Assembly (NCBI RefSeq): GCF_001280085.1
Contig: NZ_LGED01000202.1
Coordinates: 21,275 to 85,274 of the forward strand
Direction: 5' to 3'
DNA from: Saccharothrix sp. NRRL B-16348
Lineage (GTDB): Bacteria > Actinomycetota > Actinomycetes > Mycobacteriales > Pseudonocardiaceae
DNA length: 64,000 nt
The notes below the pieces were generated by a model. That model ran no database searches and was not told the DNA's origin. It saw only the letters and a list, made by a program, of their open reading frames with translations. Shown in pieces: positions 17,766 to 25,669 of this stretch. A program made the position numbers and the translations under genes. Each line of letters opens with the position of its first letter. The first letter of the stretch is position 1.

Positions 17766-18062
17766 ATGGTCGACGCCAACAACATCAAGGTTGACTTCGG
17801 GCAGCTGAGCAGCGCAGCGGGCGACATCAGCAACCAGGCCGGCAAGATCCAGTCCGAGCTGGACAACCTCAAGTCGCGCCTCGCGCCCGTCATCGCGCAG
17901 TGGGACGGTGGCGCGTCGTCGAGCTACCAGGAGGCGCAGCGCGCGTGGGACGAGTCCGCCGCGGGTCTCCAGCAGGTGCTGGCCCAGATCGGCACGGCCG
18001 TCCAGTCCGCGACCGACGCCTACCAGGCCGCTGAGTCCAAGAACCAGGGCCGCTGGGCCTGA
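17766..18062 (+). CDS. WXG100 family ESX substrate (EsxT position)
   Basis: 98-residue WXG100 protein with the W-D-G turn (W46-D47-G48) between two amphipathic helices and a C-terminal YQAAE matching the YxxxD/E export motif. It is the probable heterodimer partner of the product encoded just upstream and occupies the EsxT position, immediately before rplM, as in mycobacterial ESX-4. Both partners carry an export motif, which is a little unusual since in many EsxA/B pairs only one does. AAGGGGAG precedes the ATG at good spacing. Confidence 0.9.
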   Translation: MVDANNIKVDFGQLSSAAGDISNQAGKIQSELDNLKSRLAPVIAQWDGGASSSYQEAQRAWDESAAGLQQVLAQIGTAVQSATDAYQAAESKNQGRWA

Positions 18063-18080
18063 TCTGCCGCACGACCCCCC

Positions 18081-18115
18081 GCGGGCCCCGGGATCCTCGA
18101 GGATCCGGGGCCCGC
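18081..18115 (+). terminator. Strong hairpin after the WXG100 pair
   Basis: 17-bp inverted repeat with a single bulged G, centred on GGATCCTCGAGGATCC, starting 18 nt after the stop. Very stable and GC-rich, no T-tract. It closes the ESX unit before the ribosomal protein promoter. Confidence 0.75.
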
Positions 18116-18193
18116 GTACGTGTTTCGGCCGGTTCGCCAGGGTGCGCTCCGGGTCGGTCGAGGCCGGTCCGGAGGGGTTTGGGAGGGGTCGTT

Positions 18194-18223
18194 TTGACCC
18201 ACGCCGACCCCAACCGGTATCTT
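18194..18223 (+). promoter_or_regulatory. Promoter of rplM-rpsI
   Basis: TTGACC (18194-18199), an 18-nt spacer and TATCTT (18218-18223) form a good principal-sigma-type promoter about 130 nt before rplM. It lies downstream of the ESX terminator, so ribosomal protein transcription is independent of the ESX unit. Confidence 0.65.
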
Positions 18224-18287
18224 CCTACGTTGTTGTGCGGTAACTGGTGCGCACTATGCGTACCTCGTGTTCTGGTCCTCTGCCCAC

Positions 18288-18327
18288 CTGGGGTCTCTGG
18301 CCTGAGCAGCCGCCGCAATGACCCCAG
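18288..18327 (+). promoter_or_regulatory. Structured 5' leader of rplM
   Basis: Inside the ~120-nt leader a perfect 8-bp inverted repeat (CTGGGGTC/GACCCCAG) with a 24-nt loop ends 25 nt before the rplM start. Ribosomal protein operons are often autoregulated by L13 or S9 type leaders; whether this hairpin does so is inference. Confidence 0.4.
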
Positions 18328-18352
18328 ACGCAAGTGACGACGAGGTAGACCC

Positions 18353-18796
18353 GTGCGCACGTACAGCCCGAAGCCCGGCGAGGTGACCCGAACCTGGCAC
18401 GTGATCGACGCCCAGGACGTGGTGCTCGGTCGGCTCGCCACCCAGGCCGCGACGCTGCTGCGCGGCAAGCACAAGCCGACTTACGCCCCACACGTTGACA
18501 CCGGTGACTTCGTCATCGTCATCAACGCGGACAAGGTGGCGTTGACCGGCAAGAAGCGTGATCAGGAGTTCGTGTACCGGCACTCCGGTTTTCCGGGCGG
18601 CCTGAGCCAGCGCTCGTTCGGCGAGGTGCTCGACACCCGCGCCGACCGGCTGGTCGAGAAGGCGATCAAGGGCATGCTGCCCAAGAACCGCCTCGGCCGC
18701 GCGATCGCGGGCAAGCTCAAGGTCTACACGGGCCCGAACCACCCGCACGCTGCGCAGCTGCCGCAGCCGTTCGAGATCAAGAAGGTCGCCCAGTGA
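18353..18796 (+). CDS. rplM: 50S ribosomal protein L13 (uL13)
   Basis: 147 residues, normal length, with family landmarks [32 protein letters not shown] and the NHPHAAQ end. L13 is an early-assembly protein of the large subunit. GTG 18353 follows GAGGT at 7 nt. The stop overlaps the rpsI start by 4 nt (GTGA), so L13 and S9 are translationally coupled, the universal bacterial pairing. Confidence 0.98.
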   Translation: MRTYSPKPGEVTRTWHVIDAQDVVLGRLATQAATLLRGKHKPTYAPHVDTGDFVIVINADKVALTGKKRDQEFVYRHSGFPGGLSQRSFGEVLDTRADRLVEKAIKGMLPKNRLGRAIAGKLKVYTGPNHPHAAQLPQPFEIKKVAQ

Positions 18797-19416
18797 CCGA
18801 GCACCAGACCGAGGACATCGACGTGACGACCCCTGAGGCCGAGCTCGAAGCCGTCGAGACCGAAGCCGTCGAGGCGGAGGCGACCGAGGCTGAGGCCCCT
18901 GCGGCGGAGGCCACCGAGGCCGACGCCCCCGAAGCTGAGGCCACCGAGGCCGAGACCCCGGAAGCCGAGGCCGAGGACGCCGAGGTCGAGGGCACGCCCG
19001 TCGTGCGGCACACCCTCACCGCGGGTGCGCACCACCTCGCGCAGACGGTCGGCCGGCGCAAGCAGGCCATCGTCCGCGTGCGGCTCCTCCCCGGCACCGG
19101 CAAGTTCACCCTGAACGGGAAGTCGATGGACGACTACTTCCCGAACAAGGTGCACCAGCAGCTCATCCGCGAGCCCCTGGTGACGACCGAGAAGCCGGAG
19201 ACGTTCGACGTCATCGCGACCCTGCGTGGCGGCGGCACCACCGGCCAGGCCGGTGCGCTGCGCCTCGCGATCGCGCGTGCGCTGATCGCCGTCGACTCCG
19301 AGGACCGCCCGGTGCTGAAGAAGGCCGGCTTCCTCACCCGTGACCCCCGGGTCAAGGAGCGGAAGAAGTACGGCCTCAAGAAGGCCCGCAAGGCGCCTCA
19401 GTACAGCAAGCGCTGA
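18793..19416 (+). CDS. rpsI: 30S ribosomal protein S9 (uS9) with long acidic N-terminal extension
   Basis: 207 residues. The conserved S9 body starts near residue 85 ([19 protein letters not shown]) and ends in the basic [12 protein letters not shown] tail that reaches the ribosomal P site. Ahead of it is an unusually long extension of about 80 residues made almost only of Glu, Ala, Thr and Pro, with imperfect repeats of the type EATEAEAP. Mycobacterial S9 has only about 25 extra residues there, from memory. The extension would be disordered and strongly negative. GTG 18793 overlaps rplM by 4 nt. Confidence 0.97.
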   Translation: MTEHQTEDIDVTTPEAELEAVETEAVEAEATEAEAPAAEATEADAPEAEATEAETPEAEAEDAEVEGTPVVRHTLTAGAHHLAQTVGRRKQAIVRVRLLPGTGKFTLNGKSMDDYFPNKVHQQLIREPLVTTEKPETFDVIATLRGGGTTGQAGALRLAIARALIAVDSEDRPVLKKAGFLTRDPRVKERKKYGLKKARKAPQYSKR

Positions 19417-19443
19417 CCTTTCCCTGGTCGAGCGAGCACCACC

Positions 19444-19493
19444 CTGCGGGAGCAGTCAGTTCTTCGTCGAACTGCTGCTCCCGCAGTGTTTTT
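19444..19493 (+). terminator. Intrinsic terminator after rpsI
   Basis: An 18-bp stem with one bulged T and a TTCGTC-type loop, followed closely by TTTTT (19489-19493). A textbook intrinsic terminator, rare in such GC-rich DNA, 27 nt after the rpsI stop. Confidence 0.88.
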
Positions 19494-19531
19494 CCCCCTG
19501 TTGTCGCGTGTGCATGGAGGTCACGGCGATC

Positions 19532-20866
19532 ATGGCTCGGCTGTTCGGCACCGACGGCGTACGCGGTCTCGCCAACGCGGACCTGACCCCGGAACTCGCG
19601 CTGTCCCTGGCCGCGTCGGCGGCACGCGTGCTGGCCGAGCACGACCGCTCGCACCGCCCGGTCGCGGTCGTCGGCCGCGACCCGCGGGCCAGCGGCGAGA
19701 TGCTGGAGGCGGCCGTGGTGGCCGGCCTCACATCGGCGGGCGCGGACGTGCTGCGCGCGGGCGTGCTGCCCACACCGGCGGTCGCCTACCTGGTGTCGGC
19801 GCTCGGCGCGGACGTCGGCGTGATGATCTCCGCCTCGCACAACCCCATGCCCGACAACGGCATCAAGCTGTTCGCCGCGGGCGGGCACAAGCTGCCCGAC
19901 GCGGTCGAGGACGAGATCGAGCAGAAGCTCGGCGACCGCGACTACCGCCCGACCGGCGCGGGCATCGGCCGCGTCCGCGACATCGAGGACGCCGAGGGCC
20001 AGTACGTGCAGCACCTGCTGAAGGTGACGCCGCACCGCCTGGACGGCCTCAAGGTCGTCGTGGACTGCGCGAACGGCGCCGCGTCCGTGGCCGCGCCGGA
20101 CGCCTACCGCCGTGCCGGCGCCGAGGTCGTGGAGATCCACACCGCGCCCGACGGGCTGAACATCAACGACGACTGCGGCTCCAACCACGTCGCGAAGCTG
20201 CGCGCCGCGGTGGTCGAGCACGGCGCCGACCTGGGCATCGCGCACGACGGCGACGCGGACCGCTGCGTCGCGGTCGACGCCGACGGCAACGACCTCGACG
20301 GCGACCAGGTCATGGCGGTCCTCGCGCTCGGCATGAAGGAAGCCGGCGAGCTGACCGACAACACGCTGGTCGCGACCGTGATGAGCAACCTCGGCCTGCA
20401 CCTGGCGATGCGCGAGCACGGCATCGCCCTCAAGACGACCGCCGTCGGCGACCGGTACGTGCTGGAGGAGCTGCGCGCGGGCGGGTTCGCCCTCGGCGGC
20501 GAGCAGTCCGGGCACGTGATCCTCCCCGCGCACGCCACCACCGGCGACGGCCTGCTGACCGCGTTGCGGCTGATGTCCCGGATGGCCGAGACCGGCAAGC
20601 CGCTGGCCGAGCTGGCGGGCGTGATGCACCGCCTGCCGCAGGTGCTGATCAACGTGGTCGTCGGCGACAAGGCGGCGGTGGCGAAGGACGCGGCGGTCAA
20701 CGAGGCGGTCGCCGCCGTGTCGGCCGAGCTCGGCGACACCGGCCGGGTGCTGCTGCGACCGTCCGGCACCGAGCAGTTGGTCCGGGTCATGGTCGAGGCG
20801 GCCACGCCCGAGCTGGCGGAATCCGCCGCGCAACGGCTCGCCGGTGTGGTTTCGTCGGTGCACTGA
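19532..20866 (+). CDS. glmM: Phosphoglucosamine mutase
   Basis: Converts glucosamine-6-phosphate to glucosamine-1-phosphate, second step from fructose-6-phosphate to UDP-GlcNAc for peptidoglycan. 444 residues, normal for GlmM. Visible motifs: start [12 protein letters not shown], phosphoserine loop SASHNP (near residue 100), metal loop DGDADRC, sugar loop GEQSGH and phosphate loop [15 protein letters not shown] 19532 fits the family start; ATG 19514 would add six residues. GGAGG lies at 19516-19520, a slightly long spacing. The upstream enzyme GlmS is encoded at 26620, so the pathway's two steps are in one locus. A near copy of the last 29 bases of glmM recurs at 21077-21105. Confidence 0.97.
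   Translation: MARLFGTDGVRGLANADLTPELALSLAASAARVLAEHDRSHRPVAVVGRDPRASGEMLEAAVVAGLTSAGADVLRAGVLPTPAVAYLVSALGADVGVMISASHNPMPDNGIKLFAAGGHKLPDAVEDEIEQKLGDRDYRPTGAGIGRVRDIEDAEGQYVQHLLKVTPHRLDGLKVVVDCANGAASVAAPDAYRRAGAEVVEIHTAPDGLNINDDCGSNHVAKLRAAVVEHGADLGIAHDGDADRCVAVDADGNDLDGDQVMAVLALGMKEAGELTDNTLVATVMSNLGLHLAMREHGIALKTTAVGDRYVLEELRAGGFALGGEQSGHVILPAHATTGDGLLTALRLMSRMAETGKPLAELAGVMHRLPQVLINVVVGDKAAVAKDAAVNEAVAAVSAELGDTGRVLLRPSGTEQLVRVMVEAATPELAESAAQRLAGVVSSVH
20838..20866 (+). repeat. glmM-tail repeat, copy A
   Basis: The last 29 bases of glmM match 26 of 29 positions at 21077-21105. Each copy is followed by a TTCGGGGGG ribosome-binding region and a small membrane-protein gene. This is the left edge of a tandem duplication unit. 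Confidence 0.75.
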
Positions 20867-20892
20867 CGCGCGAGTCGTTCGGGGGGTCTGGG

Positions 20893-21054
20893 ATGGGCAG
20901 CATCGGTGTAGTCGAACTGGCGATCATCGCGGTGGTGCTGATCGGCATCGTCGTCGTGGTCGCGGTGTTGGCGGCGAAGAGCGGCAGCAAGCGGGCCCCG
21001 CACCCTCCCCGCGGCCACCAGCCACCTCAGCCGCCGACCGGTCCGCCGCAGTAG
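20893..21054 (+). CDS. Small single-pass membrane protein, copy A
   Basis: 53 residues: short N-terminus MGSIGVVE, one membrane helix of about 20 residues (AIIAVVLIGIVVVVAVLAA), then a basic, Pro/Gln/His-rich cytoplasmic tail (KSGSKRAPHPPRGHQ...). No family I can name. GGGGGG at 20881-20886 is the likely ribosome binding site for ATG 20893. It lies 26 nt after glmM and is one of two tandem copies (see 21148-21450), which share the helix-K-S-basic-proline layout although little residue identity remains outside it. Confidence 0.65.
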   Translation: MGSIGVVELAIIAVVLIGIVVVVAVLAAKSGSKRAPHPPRGHQPPQPPTGPPQ

Positions 21055-21074
21055 GCTGAAGCCCGCGCGCGGCG
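21054..21074 (+). repeat. Exact 21-bp direct repeat, copy A
   Basis: Begins GGCTGAAGCC and ends CGCGCGGCG. Identical to 21445-21465, 391 bp downstream. Each copy covers the end of one small membrane-protein gene, marking the right edge of the duplicated unit. Confidence 0.9.
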
Positions 21075-21076
21075 CA

Positions 21077-21105
21077 TCGCCGGTGTGGTTCCCTCGGTGC
21101 GCTGA
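21077..21105 (+). repeat. glmM-tail repeat, copy B (non-coding)
   Basis: 26 of 29 bases identical to the 3' end of glmM (20838-20866), including the stop codon, but here outside any gene. It shows that the duplicated unit carried the end of glmM with it. Confidence 0.75.
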
Positions 21106-21147
21106 TCGAGGATCGCACCGACCACCAGACCGTTCGGGGGAACGACC

Positions 21148-21450
21148 GTGCTGCTGGACCTCTTGCTGCTCCTGGCGCTGGCCGGGGTTGTCGTGCTCGT
21201 CGTCGTGATCGTGAAGTCGACGAAGAAGCCGCGGCAGTACCCCCAGCAGTACGGCCCACCCGGGCCGCAACAACCTCCCTACGGCCACCAGCCGCCTCCC
21301 GGTGGCCAGCCCCCGTACGGTCAGCAACCACCTCCTCCCGGTGGGCAACCCCCGTACGGTCAGCAACCGCCGCCCCCGCCGCAGAACCCGTACCCTCAAG
21401 GTCCCCCGCAGGGCTACTACCCGCCGCAGCAACCGCCGCGGCAGGGCTGA
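21148..21450 (+). CDS. Small single-pass membrane protein with Pro/Gln/Tyr-rich tail, copy B
   Basis: 100 residues: a membrane helix directly at the N-terminus (LLDLLLLLALAGVVVLVVVI), a KSTKK basic stop-transfer patch, then about 75 residues of Pro, Gln, Gly and Tyr with QPPYGQQPPPP-type repeats. Such tails are disordered and may bind proline-recognising partners; the role is unknown. GTG 21148 follows a GGGGGGAA box. It appears to be the diverged second copy of the gene at 20893-21054; the longer tail would have grown by internal repeat expansion (GGCCAGCCCCCGTACGGTC-like DNA repeats are visible). Confidence 0.7.
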   Translation: MLLDLLLLLALAGVVVLVVVIVKSTKKPRQYPQQYGPPGPQQPPYGHQPPPGGQPPYGQQPPPPGGQPPYGQQPPPPPQNPYPQGPPQGYYPPQQPPRQG

Positions 21451-21465
21451 AGCCCGCGCGCGGCG
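21445..21465 (+). repeat. Exact 21-bp direct repeat, copy B
   Basis: Identical to 21054-21074. It covers the last codons and stop of the 100-residue membrane protein gene and closes the second duplication unit. Confidence 0.9.
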
Positions 21466-21614
21466 TTTACACCTGCAAGGACCAGGCCGGAACCGCCGTC
21501 AGACGGCCCCACGGCCTGCCACGATGGGAACCGCACGCCGAAGCGTCGCGTCGAAAAGGGGCGAGTCGTCGAGTTGGGTCGTGGCCGTCGCGCCACGGAG
21601 GGGAGTGGAGCGCC

Positions 21615-21917
21615 GTGGCCGGTTACGGCACCAGTACCGAGGCTATGCAAAAAGCCTCGAAGGGCATTTCCGATGCGGCGAAGGAGACGGCCGACGGGTT
21701 GAAGGACGTCGGCCAGACCCAGACGGTCGCCCGTGATTTCGGTGAAGCGCACCAGCAGCACTTCACCAATTACCAGACGGGTATCCAGAACTTCGGCAAG
21801 GGCATCGCGAACATGACCAGCGTGCTCGGCGGATTCGCCGGGAAGATCGCGTCCGGCGCCTCCACCTACGGCGATGTCGAATCCACCAACGCCGCCGACT
21901 TGGGGAGCCAGTACTGA
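21615..21917 (+). CDS. Small ESX-type protein, EspC/Rv3440c-like, no WXG motif
   Basis: 100 residues, entirely helical in character, without a W-x-G turn but with YGDVE near the C-terminus (fits YxxxD/E). Length, position and tail resemble EspC-type ESX substrates and, by synteny (after glmM, before a large low-complexity gene), Rv3440c of M. tuberculosis. Probably exported by, or a partner for, the ESX machine encoded to the left. GTG 21615 has GGAGGGG and GGAG boxes upstream. The stop overlaps the ATG of the next gene by 1 nt, so the two are likely coupled. Function is inferred from motif and place only. Confidence 0.65.
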   Translation: MAGYGTSTEAMQKASKGISDAAKETADGLKDVGQTQTVARDFGEAHQQHFTNYQTGIQNFGKGIANMTSVLGGFAGKIASGASTYGDVESTNAADLGSQY

Positions 21918-24841
21918 TGGCCGAGCCGAGCTGGAACGACGTCAAATCGCTCCTCGACGACCCCAACGTCTCCGAGGAGACCAAGAAGTCGCTGCTGCAC
22001 GACTACGTCGCGTCCACCGCGCCGTGGAACATCCCGGACGAAGCCGAGACGTACCAGGACCGGTACGACTACGACAGCTGGGACACCAGCCTCTACGACC
22101 GCGCCAGCAGCGACCTGGAAGCCCGTTACGACGAGGCCAAGGCCGAGCGCGACACCAACGCCTACAACAGCGAAGAGCAGACCAAGGCCGTCGAGGACGG
22201 CCAGGACAAGCTCGACGCGACGCAGCCGCCGACCTCGTCCGGCTCGGGCGTGAAGCTGTCCGACGAGCTGTTCGACGCCGGCAAGGCCGGGCTGAAGGTG
22301 TTCGAGAAGTTCGAGGGCATCTGGAACAACCGGCCCGGCGACTGCATGGGCAACACCACGGCGATCAACTACGCCGAGCAGATCCAGAAGCCGTACGACG
22401 AGCAGCGCGGGATCAACTTCCACAAGCTGCTGATGGAAGCCGACGAGTTCACCACCGCCAAGACCAAGATCGACGAGATGAAGTCGGACGTCGACGGGCA
22501 GCTCAAGGGCCTGTACGGCGAGTGGGAGGGCCAGGCGGCCACCAAGTCCCACGAGCACTACACCGGCAAGATCTCGCCGAAGATCACCGAGCTGGCCGAC
22601 GCGTTCGAGGGCGCGGCCAAGCTGACCCGCACCGCGGTCAAGGGCGTCTACCAGCTGTGCAAGAGCAAGGCCGACGAGGTCCTCGGCATGTACCGGGAGC
22701 AGATCGGCCAGGCCGACACGTACATGGCCGAGAAGGTCGTGTCGTTCGCGCGCGGCGAGGGCGACTACTCCAAGGACCGCGTGTCGGAGATCGCCGGCTG
22801 GGTCGACTCGAAGACCGGCAGCAACATCGCCGACCGGATCAACTCCGACGACTGCAGCCTGAACGACGAGAACCGCGACTACGCGATCAACCAGTGCAAG
22901 AAGTGGATCCGCGACTCGTTCAACCGCGAGTTCTGGCAGCTCTACGAGCAGTTCAAGACGTGCTGCACCGAGACCAAGTCCTCCGTGGACGCCCAGTGGG
23001 AGACGCTCGCCAGTTACATGGCGGAGTTCGAGAACCCGTTCCCGGCGCCCGCCAGTGAGGAGAGCGGCGGCGACGACACCGGTGGTGGCGGCGGTGGTGG
23101 TGGCGGCACGGGTGGCGGCGGCAGCGGCGGCGGCACCGGTGGTGGCGGCAGCGGTTCCGGCGGCGGTGGCGGCACGCCGCCCATGCCGGAGATGCCGAAG
23201 CCCGAGAACCCGCTGGACAAGGACGGCGACGGCAAGCCGGACGAGCTCAAGGTGCCCGGCGACACCGACGGCGACGGCAAGCCGGACGACCTGGACGGCG
23301 ACGGCAAGCCCGACGGGTTGAAGGGCGAGGAAGAGCCGCCCGAGACCGTCACCATCAAGAGCGGCGACAACGAGATCAAGATCACGGAGCCGGACGAGAA
23401 CGGCCACGTGCAGATCACCGTCGACACGCCGCAGAGCGAGCCGAAGACCTACGACGTCGACTTCAGCAACAACCCCGACGCGGCGAAGGCCCTGATGGGC
23501 CAGAACGGCGGGGCGGCGCTGGCCGGCGCGTTGGCCGGTGCGACGGCGACCACCGGCGCCGTGCCCGGTGCGGCAGGCGCCGCGCCCGGCACCCCCGGCG
23601 CCGGCATCGGCGTGGGCGGCCAGGGCGAGGGCGCCGCGAACGGCGCGATCCCGATCGAGGCAGGCGCGGACGGCAAGGCGTTGATCGAGCTGGACGGCCT
23701 GGCCATCACCGCCGAGGTCGACCCGCTGACCGGTGAGATCAACCTGACGGTCGACAACGGCGACGGCACGCCCGAGGAGTACGGGGTCGAGTTCGGCGAG
23801 GACACCGCCGACTCCAACGAGACGCCGAGCATCCCGGGCCTGGACAACGCCGTGCCGCTGCCCGCCGACGTGCCCAGCGGCGACCTGCCGTCGGACGTCA
23901 CCACCATGCCCGCCGAGGCGGAGACGCTGATCGGCCAACCGGAACCGGCCGTGGCCGGGGGCGTCGCGAGCGGCGGCTTCACCGAGCCGCAGTTCAACGC
24001 GCCCACCGCGCCCGACGCCGGCTTCGGCGGTGGTGCGGGCGGGGGTGGCTTCACGGAGCCGCAGTTCAACGCGCCGACGGCGCCCGACGCCGGTTTCGCC
24101 GGTGGTGCGGGCGGCGGTGGCTTCACCGAACCCCAGTTCGCCACGATGCCCGCACCGGACAACTCGGGCTTCGCGGGCAGCCCCGCCGCGGCCCCGGTCA
24201 GCGGCGGCTTCACCGAACCGTCGGGCTTCCAGGCCCAGCCGGTAGGCCAGGCCCAGGGCTTCCAGGCCCAGCCCGCCGCGTTCGACGGCGGCGGTGGTGG
24301 TGGCGGCAACGGTGGCGGCGGTTTCGCCGGTGGTGGCGGCGGTGGCGGTGGTTTCGCCGGTGCCGGTGGTGGCGCTTTCGCCGGTGGCAGTGGTGGCTTC
24401 GCGCAGTACGACACCGCGGGCACCACGTCGACGTCCGGCGCTTCCGTCCTCGGCGGCTCGGGCTTCAACGGCGCGGACTCGGTGCTGGGCGGCGGTTCGT
24501 CGTCGGCCGGCTCGGACAACACGTGGAGCAGCCCTCCGTCCAACTCCGCCGACCAGGGCCTGGCGGCCGACACGAACGCCTCGCAGGCGGGCCAGGCGGG
24601 TTCCGCCACGCTCCCGTCCATGCAGGAGTCCCAGTCCGCGGGCCAGCCCGCCGGTTCCACCGGTGGCGGCATGATGGGCGGCGGGATGATGGGCGGCGGC
24701 ATGGCCGGCGGCGGTCAGCAGGGTGGCGGCGGCGACAGCGAGCGCAGCAGCCCCGGGCAGTGGCGCACGACCGGGTCGCTGTTCGACGACGACGCCAGCC
24801 TCAGCCGCGTCCAGGGTGTGCTGGGTGAGGAGGGCCGATGA
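21917..24841 (+). CDS. Large WXG100-like protein with low-complexity repeats (Rv3439c position)
   Basis: 974 residues. Residues 1-370 are helical and contain a WXG100-like module with W-E-G near 203 (LYGEWEGQAATKSHEHYTGK). Then come a Gly/Ser linker, about 35 residues of DxDGDGKPD calcium-loop-like repeats (near 434-468, as in thrombospondin type 3), a region of Gly/Ala/Glu, three GGFTEPQFNAPTAPDAGF repeats (about 686-740), and a Gly-rich stretch. The end is conserved-looking: SLFDDDASLSRVQGVLGEE. No signal peptide, so ESX export or an ESX-bound surface role is the best guess. It is coupled at both ends (1-nt overlap upstream, 4-nt ATGA downstream). I know no protein with this exact domain chain. 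Confidence 0.6.
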   Translation: MAEPSWNDVKSLLDDPNVSEETKKSLLHDYVASTAPWNIPDEAETYQDRYDYDSWDTSLYDRASSDLEARYDEAKAERDTNAYNSEEQTKAVEDGQDKLDATQPPTSSGSGVKLSDELFDAGKAGLKVFEKFEGIWNNRPGDCMGNTTAINYAEQIQKPYDEQRGINFHKLLMEADEFTTAKTKIDEMKSDVDGQLKGLYGEWEGQAATKSHEHYTGKISPKITELADAFEGAAKLTRTAVKGVYQLCKSKADEVLGMYREQIGQADTYMAEKVVSFARGEGDYSKDRVSEIAGWVDSKTGSNIADRINSDDCSLNDENRDYAINQCKKWIRDSFNREFWQLYEQFKTCCTETKSSVDAQWETLASYMAEFENPFPAPASEESGGDDTGGGGGGGGGTGGGGSGGGTGGGGSGSGGGGGTPPMPEMPKPENPLDKDGDGKPDELKVPGDTDGDGKPDDLDGDGKPDGLKGEEEPPETVTIKSGDNEIKITEPDENGHVQITVDTPQSEPKTYDVDFSNNPDAAKALMGQNGGAALAGALAGATATTGAVPGAAGAAPGTPGAGIGVGGQGEGAANGAIPIEAGADGKALIELDGLAITAEVDPLTGEINLTVDNGDGTPEEYGVEFGEDTADSNETPSIPGLDNAVPLPADVPSGDLPSDVTTMPAEAETLIGQPEPAVAGGVASGGFTEPQFNAPTAPDAGFGGGAGGGGFTEPQFNAPTAPDAGFAGGAGGGGFTEPQFATMPAPDNSGFAGSPAAAPVSGGFTEPSGFQAQPVGQAQGFQAQPAAFDGGGGGGGNGGGGFAGGGGGGGGFAGAGGGAFAGGSGGFAQYDTAGTTSTSGASVLGGSGFNGADSVLGGGSSSAGSDNTWSSPPSNSADQGLAADTNASQAGQAGSATLPSMQESQSAGQPAGSTGGGMMGGGMMGGGMAGGGQQGGGGDSERSSPGQWRTTGSLFDDDASLSRVQGVLGEEGR

Positions 24842-25296
24842 GCGTCGCGTCGGAACGGCTGGCCGCGGCGATGAGCCGCATGGACCAGATTCAGCGGGAG
24901 CACGCCGACCGGCGTGAGCTGCGCGAACGTCACACGCGTGAGGCGAAGGAGCAGGCGAAGGACAGCTTCGCCAAGCAGGGCCAGGTCGCGCAGAAGATCG
25001 TCGAGCGGCTGGAGGAGAACGAGAAGGCGCAGAAAGCCGCCGGCGGTTGGAACACCAAGGCGGCGACGGAGAAGAAGAGCGGCGAGTTCAAGTTCGGCGC
25101 CGAAGACGACGAGCCGACCTACGAAACCCCGCCGCCGGCGACCACGTCGTGGACGCCGACCCCGCCGCCACCCCCGGTCCAACCACCAGCAGCAGCCCCA
25201 CCGCCACCCCCACCCCCACCACGCCCGACCGCTCCCCGCCGCCCGGCGCGGGTGGACGACGACGACGATTTCGGCAGCCAAAGCTGGCTGACCTGA
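24838..25296 (+). CDS. Coiled-coil, proline-rich protein with acidic SQSWLT tail
   Basis: 152 residues. The first 70 are a charged coiled coil (RRELRERHTREAKEQ...); then a linker, a poly-Pro stretch (about 100-135) and an acidic end DDDDDFGSQSWLT. No membrane helix. Translation is coupled to the 974-residue gene by an ATGA overlap, so it is probably its partner, for example a cytosolic ESX chaperone or adaptor. The DxDF-S-Q tail resembles that of the protein at 16809-17231. Family not recognised. Confidence 0.6.
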   Translation: MSVASERLAAAMSRMDQIQREHADRRELRERHTREAKEQAKDSFAKQGQVAQKIVERLEENEKAQKAAGGWNTKAATEKKSGEFKFGAEDDEPTYETPPPATTSWTPTPPPPPVQPPAAAPPPPPPPPRPTAPRRPARVDDDDDFGSQSWLT

Positions 25297-25354
25297 CGTT
25301 CCCCCGGCCCCTCGACGTCAAGTGCCAACCCAATCGGGTGAACATCGCCCGAAA

Positions 25355-25381
25355 ATGTACGGAAACACTGTTCCCGTACAT
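25355..25381. promoter_or_regulatory. 27-bp near-perfect palindrome, orphan operator
   Basis: Arms of 13 bp (ATGTACGGAAACA against TGTTCCCGTACAT) around a single C, with one mismatch. Size and symmetry suit a TetR-type operator. It lies in the gap between two converging genes, so no obvious promoter needs it. The only frame following it is a weak 57-codon one starting at 25390. Confidence 0.5.
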
Positions 25382-25579
25382 CGGTTGATATGACCGCCCC
25401 CGCAACCACCGCCCCGCGCCACCACCGCAACGGACGCGACCACCGGGGACCAGTCACCAGGCACACGACGACGAGGGGCCGGAGGAACCCAGGAGCCATG
25501 CCGCACACCCACCTACCCGCCACCACCACGCCTGGCCCGCCCGCAACGCCCGGCTGGCCGTGACGCCCGACCCGCCCGA

Positions 25580-25669
25580 CCCGGCAGGCGGGTTGACTTG
25601 GCAGGTGGAGGACTTGGCGAGGTGGGGTGAACTGGCGAGGGTAGGGGTGACCTGGCAGTGGGTGGCGGC
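25580..25669. repeat. Imperfect short direct repeats downstream of the hydrolase gene
   Basis: Four degenerate copies of a GACTTGGCAGGTGG-like segment (TTGACTTGGCAG, GGACTTGGCGAG, TGAACTGGCGAG, TGACCTGGCAG) at about 16-21 nt spacing fill the end of the 373-base gap. Nothing else recognisable is present apart from the palindrome at 25355. Confidence 0.4.

Noticed and set aside
23217..23320. DxDGDGKPD repeats as a dockerin domain
   Set aside because: The repeats are too short and lack the paired helices of dockerins; no cellulosome-type partner is present. They resemble generic calcium loops only.
25390..25563. 57-codon frame after the orphan palindrome as a real gene
   Set aside because: No ribosome binding site, composition of low-complexity Thr/Pro/His/Arg; mentioned only in the finding on the palindrome.
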